DNA from: Eubacterium multiforme
Lineage (GTDB): Bacteria > Bacillota > Clostridia > Clostridiales > Clostridiaceae
NCBI RefSeq assembly: GCF_030813415.1
Contig: NZ_JAUSUF010000002.1
Location: 124,001-188,000, forward strand
Length of the DNA stretch: 64,000 bases
Direction: 5' to 3'
In this document: positions 8,168 through 18,361 of the stretch, piece by piece
Layout: the number at the start of each line of letters is the position of its first letter
Position numbering within the stretch: position 1 is the first letter of the stretch
Program-made: the position numbers and the translations under genes
The notes under the pieces: generated by a model
Told to the model about the DNA's origin: nothing
What the model saw: only the letters and a program-made list of their open reading frames with translations
Database searches by the model: none

Positions 8168-8905
8168 ATGGTTATAGAAGTTAATAAGGAAATATTAGAT
8201 AAGCTTACTCCAACAGAAATGTCAGTTGTTAATTATATAAATTCAAATTCTAGTAAATTAGCAAACATGTCAATAGTTGATGTAGCTGAAGAATCTTTTA
8301 CATCACCAGCTACAGTATCAAGAGCTACAAAAAAATGTGGATTTGAAGGATTTTCAGAACTTAGATATAAAGTTTCAGCAAAGGAAGTAAATAATAATGA
8401 CTCTCGAAAAGTTAATGAAATATTAGGTAAATCCTTAGTTGAGGCAACAAAAACTGTAGAAAATATATCAATAACAAATGTTTTAAAAATAGTTAAATTA
8501 ATAAAAGATTCTAAAAGAATTTATATTTTAGCTAGAGGACTTACGGAGTTAGTAGCAAAAGAATTTAATTTGAAACTTCAGCTATTAGGGTATAATACTT
8601 TTTTAATAGTTGATCCTAATATAATGCTTAAAATATGCAAAACAATAGATAAGGAAAATTTAGTTATAACATTTTCTTTAAGAGAAGGAACAAAAGAAAT
8701 TATAGAATCAGCAAAAAGTGCAAAAAAAGCTGGAGCAAAAGTTATTACTTGTTGTTGTGTAAGGAAAGGTCAGTTAGAAGAAATATCAGATGTAGCATTA
8801 ATTGGATACAAACAATCAAGAACAGCAATTAAAGAATTTGAAGTAACTTCAAGATTGCCTTTATATATAATATCAAGAGTAATAATAGATTATTTAATTA
8901 TATAA
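8168..8905 (+). CDS. MurR/RpiR-family transcriptional regulator
   Basis: 245 residues. An N-terminal HTH_6 domain (about 1-77; VAEESFTSPATVSRATKKCG) precedes a SIS phosphosugar-binding domain (about 100-240; RIYILARGLTELVAKEF). RpiR-family proteins sense phosphorylated sugars and control adjacent catabolic genes. The gene lies directly upstream of the aldolase/kinase/PTS operon on the same strand, so it is the obvious candidate regulator. A strong terminator separates the two, so it is transcribed independently. AAGGGTG precedes the ATG. Confidence 0.85.
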   Translation: MVIEVNKEILDKLTPTEMSVVNYINSNSSKLANMSIVDVAEESFTSPATVSRATKKCGFEGFSELRYKVSAKEVNNNDSRKVNEILGKSLVEATKTVENISITNVLKIVKLIKDSKRIYILARGLTELVAKEFNLKLQLLGYNTFLIVDPNIMLKICKTIDKENLVITFSLREGTKEIIESAKSAKKAGAKVITCCCVRKGQLEEISDVALIGYKQSRTAIKEFEVTSRLPLYIISRVIIDYLII

Positions 8906-8947
8906 AAATAATTTATTTTCATATAATTATAGGTAATTAGTTTACTT

Positions 8948-8999
8948 AAAGCACTTTGAAAATTAAAAAATTTTAATTTTCAAAGTGCTTTTTTCTTTT
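8948..8999 (+). terminator. Intrinsic terminator after the RpiR gene
   Basis: A perfect 18-bp stem (8948-8965 with 8974-8991) is followed by TTTTTCTTTT. Confidence 0.9.
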
Positions 9000-9060
9000 C
9001 AAATCAAGTAAAATAGGGAGCTTAGAGGGGAACTATTAAAATTTTTATAAAGTTATTTGT

Positions 9061-9072
9061 GAAAACATTTTC
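9061..9072 (+). promoter_or_regulatory. cre-like CcpA operator upstream of the PTS operon
   Basis: The near-palindrome GAAAACATTTTC resembles the catabolite-responsive element core (consensus WTGNAANCGNWNNCA-type palindromes), with CA in place of the central CG. It lies about 50 bases upstream of the aldolase start. Catabolite repression would be expected for a sugar PTS operon. I see no better match nearby. Confidence 0.45.
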
Positions 9073-9094
9073 TTTATTTTATTGATAAAATTAA

Positions 9095-9979
<885 letters not shown>

Positions 9980-10018
9980 TAATATATAATTTTGACAAAA
10001 TAATAGGGAGGAAAATAT

Positions 10019-10939
10019 ATGATATATACACTAACAACAAACCCTGCAATAGACATGAATTGTACAGCAGACAGTTGTGATGCATTTATAGTAAATAGAA
10101 CTTCAAATTTAAATTATTCACCAAATGGAAAGGGAGTTAATGTATCTCTTATATTAAATCACTATGGTGTAGAAAGTAAAGCTTTAGGTTTTTTTGGAGG
10201 ATTTACAGGTAAATATATAGTAGATGAATTAGAAAAAAAAGAAATAAGTGTAGGAGCATTTTGGATTGAAGAGAATACCAGAATTAATGTTTTTGTAGAT
10301 ACGAAAGACCATAAGGAATTTAAATATGTTAATAAAGGTCCATTTGTACCTAAAAAAATACAAGAGGAATTATTGTATAATTTAAAAAATATTGATGATT
10401 GTAGTTATCTAATAATTAGTGGTAGTCTACCACAAAGTATTAGTGAAGAATATTATGATGAAATACTTAAAATATGTAATGATAGAAAGATTAATGTAAT
10501 TTTAGATATTAGTTCAGGAAAGCTTAAGGATCTTTTAAAATATAACCCATTACTAATTAAACCTAATGATGAGGAAGTAAAAGATATATTTGGATTTGAT
10601 ATTAATGATGAAGAGGATGCTATAGAGGTATTGAAATATCTTAATGAAAAGGGAGCAGAAAATATACTTTTAACTTTAGGAGAAAAGGGAATGTATTTTT
10701 ATAATGGAGAAAAAATTTATTATTGCACAGCTCCAAAAATAAAATTATTAAGTTCTGCTTGTGCTGGAGATTCGGCATTAGCTGCATTTTTAAGTGAATG
10801 GTTAAAGGGTAATGAAATAGTTTATGCATTAAAAAAGGCATCTGCAACTGGTGCAAATGTAGCTGAATCAAGTGGGCTTGGAAATTTAAATAAAGTAAAT
10901 GAATATATAAATATGTTAAAAGTTAGGGAGGTATTATAA
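10019..10939 (+). CDS. PfkB-family hexose-phosphate kinase (1-phosphofructokinase/tagatose-6-phosphate kinase)
   Basis: 306 residues of the PfkB carbohydrate kinase family in the FruK/LacC subgroup. It begins MIYTLTTNPAIDMN, has the substrate loop SPNGKGVNVS at about 39-48, and the anion-hole/catalytic segment SACAGDSALAAF with the base near Asp251. It should phosphorylate fructose 1-phosphate or tagatose 6-phosphate to the bisphosphate that feeds the aldolase upstream. The gap to the aldolase is 39 bases. The next gene, PTS IIBC, starts on the base after its stop, showing translational coupling. Confidence 0.85.
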   Translation: MIYTLTTNPAIDMNCTADSCDAFIVNRTSNLNYSPNGKGVNVSLILNHYGVESKALGFFGGFTGKYIVDELEKKEISVGAFWIEENTRINVFVDTKDHKEFKYVNKGPFVPKKIQEELLYNLKNIDDCSYLIISGSLPQSISEEYYDEILKICNDRKINVILDISSGKLKDLLKYNPLLIKPNDEEVKDIFGFDINDEEDAIEVLKYLNEKGAENILLTLGEKGMYFYNGEKIYYCTAPKIKLLSSACAGDSALAAFLSEWLKGNEIVYALKKASATGANVAESSGLGNLNKVNEYINMLKVREVL

Positions 10940-12346
10940 ATGAAAAAAATAATTGCTGTTACAGGATGTCCAACAGGTATAGCACATACGTTTATGGCAG
11001 AAGAATCATTAAAAAAAGCAGCTAAGGAAATGGGTGTAGAAATTAAAGTTGAAACAAATGGTGCAATAGGGGTTGAAAATGAACTTACAGAAAAGGATAT
11101 AAAAGAAGCTATTGGTGTAATAGTAGCGTCAGACAAGGATGCTAGAGTTGATAGATTTGTTGGTAAACCTATTATAGAAACTTCAGTACAAGATGGAATA
11201 CATAAGCCAAAAGAGTTAATTCAAAATATATTAGATGGTAAAGCTCCTATAAAAAAATCTTTATTTAAGGATAGTGAAAAGGTTTTTAAGAAAGATAATA
11301 AGGAAACCATAGAAGGAAAAGAATCAATAGGCAGAAGTTTATATAAACATTTAATGAATGGTGTATCTCATATGTTACCCTTTGTAGTAGCTGGGGGAGT
11401 CCTTATTGCAGTATCATTTTTATGGGGAATATTTTCAGCAGATCCAAATTCACCACAATATAATGAAACTGCTGCTATGATTAAAGGTATTGGTGGAACT
11501 GCATTTTCTATGATAGTACCTATATTTACAGCATATATTGCATCATCAATTTCTGGTAGACCAGGAATGGTTGCAGGTTTTGTTGGAGGTCTTATAGCTA
11601 ATGCAACAGGTGCAGGATTTTTAGGTGGAATAATTGCAGGTTTCTTTTCAGGATATCTAGTACTTTGGTTAATAAAGTTATTAAAAGGTCTTCCAAGACA
11701 ATTTGAAGGTTTAAAATCAATATTTTTATTACCTATATTAGGTATACTTGCTACTGGAGTTTTAATGACACTTCTTGGACAACCAGTCGCTTATGTAAAT
11801 AATTCAGTAATGGGTTGGCTTTCACAATTAGAATCAGCAAATCCAATACTTTTAGGTGTAGTTATTGGATGTATGTCTGCATTTGACTTCGGAGGACCAG
11901 TAAACAAAGCAGCTTATATTACAGGAACAATGCTATTATCACAAGGAAACTATTATTTTATGGCTGGAGTTTCAGCTGCATGTATAACTCCACCACTTGT
12001 AATTGCTTTATCAACAACAATATTTAGAAGACAGTTTAATGAAGAAGATAGAGCAGCAGGATTAGTAAATTATATTTTAGGATTTACTCATATAACAGAA
12101 GGTGCAATTCCATTTGCTGCTAAAGATCCATTAAGAGTTATTCCTATATTAATGGCTGGATCATCAGTATCTGCAATATTAACTTATTTAATGAAGGTTC
12201 AAGTACCAGCACCTCATGGAGGATTTTTAATATTACCATTAGTAGATAAGGCATTTATATGGGTTGGTTGTATTTTAATTGGATCATTAGTTGGAGCAGT
12301 TTTATATGGGGTATATAAAACAAAAGAAAATAAAAAATTAGCTTAA
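10940..12346 (+). CDS. PTS fructose-type transporter, IIBC components
   Basis: 468 residues. The N-terminal IIB domain (about 1-100) opens MKKIIAVTGCPTGIAHTFMA, with the phosphorylated Cys at position 10. After a charged linker the IIC membrane domain (about 120-465) has eight or more helices, including a long Gly-rich segment after SSISGRPGMVAGFVGG and a GAIPFAAKDPLR loop typical of fructose IIC. It imports and phosphorylates a hexose using phosphate relayed from the IIA protein encoded next. GGGAGG precedes the ATG, which directly abuts the kinase stop. Confidence 0.9.
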   Translation: MKKIIAVTGCPTGIAHTFMAEESLKKAAKEMGVEIKVETNGAIGVENELTEKDIKEAIGVIVASDKDARVDRFVGKPIIETSVQDGIHKPKELIQNILDGKAPIKKSLFKDSEKVFKKDNKETIEGKESIGRSLYKHLMNGVSHMLPFVVAGGVLIAVSFLWGIFSADPNSPQYNETAAMIKGIGGTAFSMIVPIFTAYIASSISGRPGMVAGFVGGLIANATGAGFLGGIIAGFFSGYLVLWLIKLLKGLPRQFEGLKSIFLLPILGILATGVLMTLLGQPVAYVNNSVMGWLSQLESANPILLGVVIGCMSAFDFGGPVNKAAYITGTMLLSQGNYYFMAGVSAACITPPLVIALSTTIFRRQFNEEDRAAGLVNYILGFTHITEGAIPFAAKDPLRVIPILMAGSSVSAILTYLMKVQVPAPHGGFLILPLVDKAFIWVGCILIGSLVGAVLYGVYKTKENKKLA

Positions 12347-12365
12347 ATTAAAGGGGAGAATATTT

Positions 12366-12812
12366 ATGGAATTAAATGAATTAATTAAGGAAAGTACAAT
12401 AAAATTAAGTTTAGATTCTACTGATAAAAACTCTGTTATAGATGAAATGATAGATATTTTAGACAAAGATGGAGTTTTAAAAGATAAGGCTAAGTTTAAA
12501 GAGGATATATTAAAAAGAGAAGCTTTAAATAATACAGGCATAGGTTTTGAAATAGCTATTCCTCATGCAAAATCTGTAGAGGTAAAAGAACCAAGAATAG
12601 CTATTGGAATAACTAAATCAGGAATTGATTATGGATCAATAGATGGTAAAGATATAAAAATAATATTTATGATAGCAGTAAATGATGAACAAAGTGATTT
12701 ACACTTAAAGGCATTAGCAAATATTTCAAGAAAATTAATGCATGAAGATTTTAGAAATAATTTATTAAATGCAACATCAAAAGAAGCGGTATTAGAAATG
12801 TTTTCTTTTTAA
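12366..12812 (+). CDS. PTS fructose-type IIA component
   Basis: 148 residues of the fructose/mannitol (PTS_EIIA_2) family. The phosphorylation site is His67 in FEIAIPHAKS. It accepts phosphate from HPr and passes it to Cys10 of the IIB domain encoded just upstream. It begins 19 bases after the IIBC stop behind AAAGGGGAG and ends the operon. No clear terminator follows within 100 bases. Confidence 0.9.
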   Translation: MELNELIKESTIKLSLDSTDKNSVIDEMIDILDKDGVLKDKAKFKEDILKREALNNTGIGFEIAIPHAKSVEVKEPRIAIGITKSGIDYGSIDGKDIKIIFMIAVNDEQSDLHLKALANISRKLMHEDFRNNLLNATSKEAVLEMFSF

Positions 12813-12948
12813 ATACTAGTATCTAATTAAATATTAAAAATATAAATTTCAAAGCATAGTATCAAAGATTTTGTGTGAATTTTAATGGTATAATTTAATA
12901 AAGTAGTTATTTCACCCTATATAAAATATGAAAGGGATGTTAATTAAA

Positions 12949-13623
12949 ATGAATACTTATGATAAGACCATTTCATTTTGGAATAATATATTTAATAAAA
13001 ATGTGCCAAAAGAGTATATAAAATCTATAAAGATGAATGAAAGCTTAGAAAATGCAATTTATTGGCTTTCAGATAATTCAAGGAGTATTTTAGATTACGG
13101 ATGTGGTAGTGGTACTATGCTGTTGAAATGTGCTTTAAATAATAATGTAGTTAAGTGTGTAGGTATTGACATTTCAAAGGAAGCAATAAAATTATGTGAA
13201 AAAACAGCAAATTTAAATAATTTAGAAGGTAAAGCTAAGTTTTATTGTGGAGAAATAGAATTATTAGGAGAACTTTCAGAAAATTCATTTGATGGAGCTA
13301 TATTATCTAATATTATTGATAATGTTACACCTGATGATGCTATAAATATTATAAAAAATATTAAAAGAATAGTAATTCCTAATGGCAAAATATTAATAAA
13401 ATTAAACCCATATTTAGATAATGAAATCTTGAAAGAATATGGATTACAATTAATAGATAATAATTTTTATATTGAAAAGGATGGAATATATTTAAGAAAT
13501 TTAACAACAAATGAATGGACAGAACTAATTAATAAGTTCTTTTATATTCAGGAATTTAAAGAAATATATTTTGAAAAGTTTGGTCAGTATAACAGACTAT
13601 TTCTTTTAATTAATAACAAATAA
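12949..13623 (+). CDS. Class I SAM-dependent methyltransferase
   Basis: 224 residues from the preferred start. The SAM-binding motif I reads SILDYGCGSGTML, and an acidic strand-2 end VGIDIS follows. The rest fits a Methyltransf_11/25-like Rossmann fold. The substrate is not identifiable. ATG 12949 is preferred because AAAGGG at 12931-12936 precedes it, whereas the in-frame ATG at 12928 has no ribosome binding site. It appears monocistronic, following the PTS operon by 136 bases. Confidence 0.75.
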   Translation: MNTYDKTISFWNNIFNKNVPKEYIKSIKMNESLENAIYWLSDNSRSILDYGCGSGTMLLKCALNNNVVKCVGIDISKEAIKLCEKTANLNNLEGKAKFYCGEIELLGELSENSFDGAILSNIIDNVTPDDAINIIKNIKRIVIPNGKILIKLNPYLDNEILKEYGLQLIDNNFYIEKDGIYLRNLTTNEWTELINKFFYIQEFKEIYFEKFGQYNRLFLLINNK

Positions 13624-13700
13624 TAAGTATTTAATTATTTTAGGTAAGTATTGATTTTATACAGTTTTTTATACTTACTTAAAGTACAGACTTAAATATA

Positions 13701-13760
13701 AAAAAATCAAAATAATAAGCCATAAAAATTTATAATTAAGGCTATTATTTTGATTTTTTA
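13701..13760. terminator. Bidirectional terminator between methyltransferase and mscS
   Basis: An A-rich arm (13701-13721) pairs with 13740-13759, with one bulge and a T-run on each strand. It lies between convergent genes. Confidence 0.75.
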
Positions 13761-13780
13761 TTTATAAGTATAATTTAATT

Positions 13781-14599
13781 CTACTGATTAACTTGATGCA
13801 TATGTAAATCCATTTGTGGATAAGGAATTGAAATACCTTCATTATCAAATTTTAATTTAACCTCTTCTAAAAGATCAAAATGAACTTGCCAGTAATCTTC
13901 ATTTTTGCACCAAACTCTAACAATGAAATTAATAGAACTTGCTGCATGTTCATTAAGTGCTATAAAAGATTCAGGCTCCTTTAAAATTAAAGGATGTCTG
14001 TTAATTATATCAGTTAAAATATTCTTTACTTTTATAACCTCTTCATCATATCCAACACTAAATGTTAAATCTACTCTTCTTAATGGTTTTGAAGAATAAT
14101 TTATTAAACTTCCATTTGCTAAAGCACCATTTGGAATCATTATTTCTTTATTATCTGTTGTAACTAAATGAGAATAAAAAATTCCTATCTTTTCTACCTT
14201 TCCTTGATAAGATGAAGTTTCTATGTAATCTCCAACCTTAAAAGGTCTAATTAACAATATTATTACGCCACCTGCAAAATTTGAAAGACTTCCTTGAAGA
14301 GCTAGTCCAACTGCTAAACCAGCAGAGGCAAGTAAAGCTGCAAATCCAGCTGTAGGAATACCAACAAAACCCATAAATGCTATTACTAATAAAATTTTAA
14401 GAGATATATCAGCAAATGCGTGGAAAAATGATACTAATGTTAAATCTACATTTTGTGTTTTTAATAATGAATTTAAAGTTTTTAAAACTTTATTTATTAC
14501 TTTAAAACCTATCCAAAGACCTATTAGTCCAAGAACTAATTTCAAACCACTAGTTGAAATCCAATTTAATATTTTGTCGAAAATAGTTGTTATGTCCAA
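13781..14599 (-). CDS. Small-conductance mechanosensitive channel (MscS family)
   Basis: 272 residues, the typical length of short MscS channels. There are three N-terminal transmembrane helices. The pore-lining TM3 contains ALLASAGLAVGLALQGSLSNF, rich in Ala/Gly with the QGSLSN hinge. The cytosolic beta domain begins RPFKVGDYIE, followed by the alpha/beta vestibule. It releases solutes during hypo-osmotic shock. The start codon is TTG at 14599, with AAAGGA about 10 bases upstream; no in-frame ATG occurs near it. Monocistronic. Confidence 0.9.
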   Translation of the reverse strand: MDITTIFDKILNWISTSGLKLVLGLIGLWIGFKVINKVLKTLNSLLKTQNVDLTLVSFFHAFADISLKILLVIAFMGFVGIPTAGFAALLASAGLAVGLALQGSLSNFAGGVIILLIRPFKVGDYIETSSYQGKVEKIGIFYSHLVTTDNKEIMIPNGALANGSLINYSSKPLRRVDLTFSVGYDEEVIKVKNILTDIINRHPLILKEPESFIALNEHAASSINFIVRVWCKNEDYWQVHFDLLEEVKLKFDNEGISIPYPQMDLHMHQVNQ

Positions 14600-14741
14600 A
14601 TTTTATCAATCCTTTATAATTAATTTATTATGTAATTATAAATTGATATATTACTTTAATCAATAAAAGTAATTTAAATTTAATAATATTAAATTCTATT
14701 GTATTTTTAAAATCATATTAAATAGAGTATACTAAAAAATA

Positions 14742-14770
14742 TTGAAAATAAAGACTTAACAAGATATAAT
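14742..14770 (+). promoter_or_regulatory. Promoter of the preQ1-controlled queL-queT operon
   Basis: TTGAAA (14742-14747) and TATAAT (14765-14770) are 17 bases apart. The aptamer begins about 18 bases downstream. Confidence 0.7.
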
Positions 14771-14788
14771 AGTTCATGTAAATAAATT

Positions 14789-14832
14789 AGAGACAGTTCG
14801 TAAGCCTCCTGTCTTTAAACAAAACTAAGGCA
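14789..14832 (+). ncRNA. preQ1-I riboswitch aptamer (first copy)
   Basis: Stem P1 AGACAG (14791-14796) pairs with CTGTCT (14809-14814). The loop contains TTCG and GCCTCC, and the A-rich tail ends CTAAGGC. GCCT (14804-14807) can pair with AGGC (14828-14831), forming the H-type pseudoknot typical of preQ1-I. It sits upstream of queL and queT, as expected for a queuosine-precursor sensor. A terminator follows at 14854, so control is probably by transcription termination. Confidence 0.9.
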
Positions 14833-14853
14833 TTTTCTAATATAGTAAATTAG

Positions 14854-14879
14854 AGGATGACTTTTGTCGTCCTTTTTTA
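14854..14879 (+). terminator. Riboswitch expression-platform terminator
   Basis: AGGATGAC (14854-14861) pairs with GTCGTCCT (14866-14873), with one G-U pair and a TTTTTT tail. It lies between the preQ1 aptamer and the queL ribosome binding site. Confidence 0.85.
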
Positions 14880-14920
14880 TTTGTATTAGTTTTTGTGCCA
14901 TACAAAAAGGAGAAGAAAAT

Positions 14921-15628
14921 ATGGACATGCAAAGGTACAGTAAAATATTAGGTAAAAACAAGAGAGAAATGGTAATGCTTAAAGGATTTCCATGTAAGTG
15001 GGGAAGATGTAAATTTTGTGATTACATTCATGATAACTCCAACAATGAAAAAGAAATAATTGCGTTTAATAAAAAGGTATTAAAAGAAGTAACAGGAGAA
15101 TTAGGAGTATTAGATGTAATTAATTCAGGAAGTATTTTTGAATTGCCACAGGAAACTTTAAAAGACATTAAGGAGATTATTGTAAATAAAAATATAAAAG
15201 AATTATTTGTAGAATGTCATTGGCTTTATAAAGATAGATTAGATGAAATTAGAGAATTCTTTAATATTAAAGTTATATTTAGATGTGGTATAGAAACCTT
15301 TGATAATGATTTTAGAAACAAGGTGTTAAATAAAGGAGCTGGATTTAAATCTTATGAAGAGGTAAATAAGTATTTTAACTCTATATGTCTTTTAGTTGGA
15401 ATAAAAGGACAAACTAGAGAAATGATAGATAGAGATATTTTTATATTAGAAAATTATTTTGAAAGAGGTTGTGTTAACGTATATGTAGAAAACTCAACTA
15501 ATATTAAAAGGGACGAGGAATTAGTTAAATGGTTTATTAATAAATACAAGTATTTAGAAGAAAATGAAAATATAGAAGTTTTAATAAACAATACAGACTT
15601 AGGAGTTGGGAGTGAATTAGATGCTTAA
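14921..15628 (+). CDS. QueL-like radical SAM queuosine lyase (probable)
   Basis: 235 residues. An N-terminal Cys cluster FPCKWGRCKFCDY (Cys25, Cys30, Cys33) is a CX4CX2C variant of the radical SAM CX3CX2C motif. Later segments (VFRCGIETFDNDF, LLVGIKGQTREMI) fit a short radical SAM-like barrel. QueL, described from Clostridioides difficile, is a radical SAM-superfamily lyase that frees queuine from queuosine phosphate. Family membership here is inferred from size, the Cys cluster, the preQ1 riboswitch in front and queT overlapping behind. ATG 14921 is chosen over 14864 because AAAAGGAG sits just before it and the earlier ATG lies inside the terminator. No queuosine kinase gene is in the window. 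Confidence 0.65.
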   Translation: MDMQRYSKILGKNKREMVMLKGFPCKWGRCKFCDYIHDNSNNEKEIIAFNKKVLKEVTGELGVLDVINSGSIFELPQETLKDIKEIIVNKNIKELFVECHWLYKDRLDEIREFFNIKVIFRCGIETFDNDFRNKVLNKGAGFKSYEEVNKYFNSICLLVGIKGQTREMIDRDIFILENYFERGCVNVYVENSTNIKRDEELVKWFINKYKYLEENENIEVLINNTDLGVGSELDA

Positions 15629-16103
15629 AAGCAATTCATTAAATACATTTGTAAAGTTATCTTTAGTAGCAGCTCTTTATGTAGTAATAACTTTTGCTAT
15701 TGCACCAATAAGCTATGGAGTAGTTCAAGTTAGATTATCAGAGGTATTAGTTTTATTAGCTTTTTATGATAAACGATATATTTTTAGTTTAACTATAGGT
15801 TGTCTTATAGCAAATTTTTTAAGCCCTTTAGGAATGGTTGATATAGTTGTTGGAACTCTTGGAACATTTTTTTCAGTTTATGCTATAAGCAAAAGTAAAA
15901 ATTTATTTGTTGCTACTTTATGGCCTACAATATTTTGTTTGCCTGTAGTTTTTATAATGCATATATTAATTGGATTACCTTTTTTTATATATTTATTTGG
16001 CTTTATGGCAGGAGAATTTATATCAGTAACTGTAATAGGATATCCATTATTTAAGTTTTTAAGTGAAAAGAATAAATTTATGAATGTTATATGTTTAGAT
16101 TAA
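15621..16103 (+). CDS. queT: QueT-family queuosine precursor transporter
   Basis: 160 residues with five to six membrane helices. The QueT signature IAPISYGVVQVRLSE lies near residues 26-40. This is the substrate-binding S-component-like family associated with preQ1 riboswitches, importing preQ1, queuine or queuosine. It overlaps the QueL-like gene by 8 bases, so the two are translationally coupled and both are under the upstream riboswitch. A second paralogue lies at 30233. An ECF energy module is not in this window. Confidence 0.85.
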   Translation: MLKSNSLNTFVKLSLVAALYVVITFAIAPISYGVVQVRLSEVLVLLAFYDKRYIFSLTIGCLIANFLSPLGMVDIVVGTLGTFFSVYAISKSKNLFVATLWPTIFCLPVVFIMHILIGLPFFIYLFGFMAGEFISVTVIGYPLFKFLSEKNKFMNVICLD

Positions 16104-16132
16104 AGGTGTGCAAAATGCACACCTTTATTTTA
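16102..16132 (+). terminator. Intrinsic terminator after queT
   Basis: AAAGGTGTGCA (16102-16112) pairs with TGCACACCTTT (16116-16126), with a 3-base loop and a T-rich tail. The stem begins at the stop codon. Confidence 0.9.
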
Positions 16133-16230
16133 TAAAGTTAAATTAGTTGAAGTTTTATAAATTTATATATTATAATCTAATAAAATTAGTAGTATGAAAA
16201 AGTTAATTCATAATTTAAGGAGATGTTATA

Positions 16231-18156
16231 ATGTCTAGTTTTATTGATGATAAATTAATTTACAATGTAACTCTAGTATCTGTTTATGAAAATATGACAA
16301 AAATATTTAAGAAAATTTCTCATTGGGATAGTTTGGACATAAATATCAATACTTTAGTAAATACAGAAAAAATAACGAAATTAGTAAAAGAAACACAAAA
16401 TAAAACAGATGTTTTTCTAAGTAGAGGAGCTACTACCAAATTTATAAGAGGAATTACTGATGTACCTGTTGTTAATATTAGTATAACAACTTATGATCTA
16501 ATAAAATGTATTTATAAGGCCATGCAAATTAGCAAAAAAATAGGAATATTGTATTACTATGAAGATATATATGAATTTAAAGAAATAGAAAATATGTTTA
16601 ATATAAAATTAGTTTATTGTAGTTATAAAAATATAGATGAAATTGAAGAAAAAATAGATGAATTAACAGATAAAGGAATTGATATTATAATAGGTGGAGG
16701 ACTAACTCCTTTTTATTTAAAGAGAAGGAATATAAAAAGTATACTTTTAGAATCAAGTAAGGAATCTATAGAAAATTCCTTAAGAGAATGTTTAAATATA
16801 GCAAATATTAGATATAAAGAGATAGAAAAAAATGCAAAATTAAAAACTATATTAAATTCAATAAAAGAAGGAATAATTGTAACTGACAAAAACAATATAA
16901 TAACTTTATATAATAAATCAGCAGAAGAAATATTAAAAATAAAAGAGAAAGATGCTTTAAGTAATGAAATAACAAAAATAATTCCAAATACTCGTATGCA
17001 TAGAATTAATGAGAGTGGTGAAACTGAAATTGGAGAACTTCAAGATGTTAATGGAGTTATTATTGCAGCAAATAGGGTTCCTATAAAAATAGATGACAAA
17101 ATAATTGGTGTTGTAAGTTCTTTTAATGCAAGTTCTAATATAGAAAAGATAGAAAATAAATTAAGAAAAAGAGCCCATTTAAAAGGTTTAATTGCAAAAT
17201 ATAATTTTAAGGATATATTAACCTGTGATGAAAAGGTAATTTCATTAAAAGAAAAAGCAAAGCTTTATTCAATGACAGATGGAACTATATTAATTGAAGG
17301 AGAATCTGGAACTGGAAAGGAACTTTTTGCACAAAGTATACATAACAATAGTTTAAGAAAAAATTATCCTTTTGTTGCAGTAAATTGTGGGGCTATACCT
17401 GAACAATTATTAGAAAGTGAATTATTTGGATATGAAGGTGGCGCTTTTACTGGAGCAAATAAAGATGGAAAAATGGGACTATTTGAACTTGCACATAAAG
17501 GTACTATATTTTTAGATGAAATAGGAGAAATGCCAAAAGCACTTCAAGCTAGACTTTTAAGGGTTATACAAGAAAAAGAGGTTATGAGAGTTGGAGGCAC
17601 AAGTGTAATACCAATTGATATTAGAATAATATGTGCAACAAATAAAGATTTAATGCAAAGTGTACTAGATGGAAATTTTAGAGAAGATTTATATTATAGA
17701 TTAAATGTATTTAATTTAAAAATACCTCCACTTAGAGAAAGAAAAAAAGATATTAGTTTAATAGGTAAAGCATTTTTAATTAAATATACTAAGAATTCTA
17801 ATTTAAATGAGAAATTGGCTTATAAATTAGAATATTTATCTAAAAATTATAATTGGCCAGGTAATATAAGAGAACTTGATAATATTATTAGAAGAATTGC
17901 ACTTCTTCAAAATATAAAAGACATTGATTTTAAAAATATTAATTCAATAATAGATGTTAATGATAAAAAAAACGATGAATATATAAATCTAAGTATAAAT
18001 ATAAACGAATCATTAAAAAATATAGTTGATAAAGTAGAATTTAATATTATAGATTATATGTTAAAAGAAGGATATGATATGGATGATATATTAGAAAAAC
18101 TTAAAATCAGTAGGGCTACATATATGAGAAAGAAAAGTCTTAAAAAAGAGATATAA
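16231..18156 (+). CDS. PrpR-type sigma-54-dependent transcriptional activator
   Basis: 641 residues. The domains in order are a PrpR N-terminal sensor (about 10-185; [14 protein letters not shown] and [13 protein letters not shown]), a PAS domain (about 205-305), an AAA+ sigma-54 interaction domain (about 335-560; Walker A GESGTGKE at about 357, sigma-54 contact loop GAFTGA at about 403, Walker [12 protein letters not shown]) and a C-terminal HTH (about 605-641; [16 protein letters not shown]). PrpR-like sensors bind organic acid intermediates such as 2-methylcitrate. It probably activates the -24/-12 promoter about 150 bases downstream, which drives an operon starting with a PrpF-family isomerase. 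TTAAGGAG precedes ATG 16231. Confidence 0.9.
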   Translation: MSSFIDDKLIYNVTLVSVYENMTKIFKKISHWDSLDININTLVNTEKITKLVKETQNKTDVFLSRGATTKFIRGITDVPVVNISITTYDLIKCIYKAMQISKKIGILYYYEDIYEFKEIENMFNIKLVYCSYKNIDEIEEKIDELTDKGIDIIIGGGLTPFYLKRRNIKSILLESSKESIENSLRECLNIANIRYKEIEKNAKLKTILNSIKEGIIVTDKNNIITLYNKSAEEILKIKEKDALSNEITKIIPNTRMHRINESGETEIGELQDVNGVIIAANRVPIKIDDKIIGVVSSFNASSNIEKIENKLRKRAHLKGLIAKYNFKDILTCDEKVISLKEKAKLYSMTDGTILIEGESGTGKELFAQSIHNNSLRKNYPFVAVNCGAIPEQLLESELFGYEGGAFTGANKDGKMGLFELAHKGTIFLDEIGEMPKALQARLLRVIQEKEVMRVGGTSVIPIDIRIICATNKDLMQSVLDGNFREDLYYRLNVFNLKIPPLRERKKDISLIGKAFLIKYTKNSNLNEKLAYKLEYLSKNYNWPGNIRELDNIIRRIALLQNIKDIDFKNINSIIDVNDKKNDEYINLSININESLKNIVDKVEFNIIDYMLKEGYDMDDILEKLKISRATYMRKKSLKKEI

Positions 18157-18188
18157 GTATCAAAATTTATACTTATATCTCTTTTTTA
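18147..18188 (+). terminator. Intrinsic terminator overlapping the prpR-type stop codon
   Basis: A perfect 14-bp stem (18147-18160 with 18169-18182) runs into TTTTTT. The left arm includes the stop codon. Confidence 0.9.
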
Positions 18189-18222
18189 AAAGAAATTTTT
18201 TAAATATAATTAAAGTATTTTT

Positions 18223-18265
18223 AAAGCTCCTATTTATATAGAAAAACTATATAAATAGGGGCTTT
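18223..18265 (+). repeat. 19-bp inverted repeat between terminator and sigma-54 promoter
   Basis: Arms 18223-18241 and 18247-18265 are complementary at 18 of 19 positions with a 5-base loop, and the one mismatch is a G-U pair in RNA. It is centred about 90 bases upstream of the expected sigma-54 start site, a suitable place for an activator-binding site. It could instead be a second terminator hairpin, although only four T follow. Confidence 0.5.
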
Positions 18266-18307
18266 TAGACATATTATAAGGTAATTTTATTTTACATTTT
18301 AAAACTT

Positions 18308-18323
18308 TGGCATAAGGATTGCT
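18308..18323 (+). promoter_or_regulatory. Sigma-54 (-24/-12) promoter
   Basis: TGGCATAAGGATTGCT matches the consensus TGGCAC-N5-TTGCW. The invariant GG (18309-18310) and GC (18321-18322) are exactly 12 bases apart. It lies about 40 bases upstream of the first gene's ATG and downstream of a gene for a sigma-54 activator. Confidence 0.85.
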
Positions 18324-18361
18324 TAAAAGGTCTATGTAATAAATTTTTAGGAGGTAATTAT

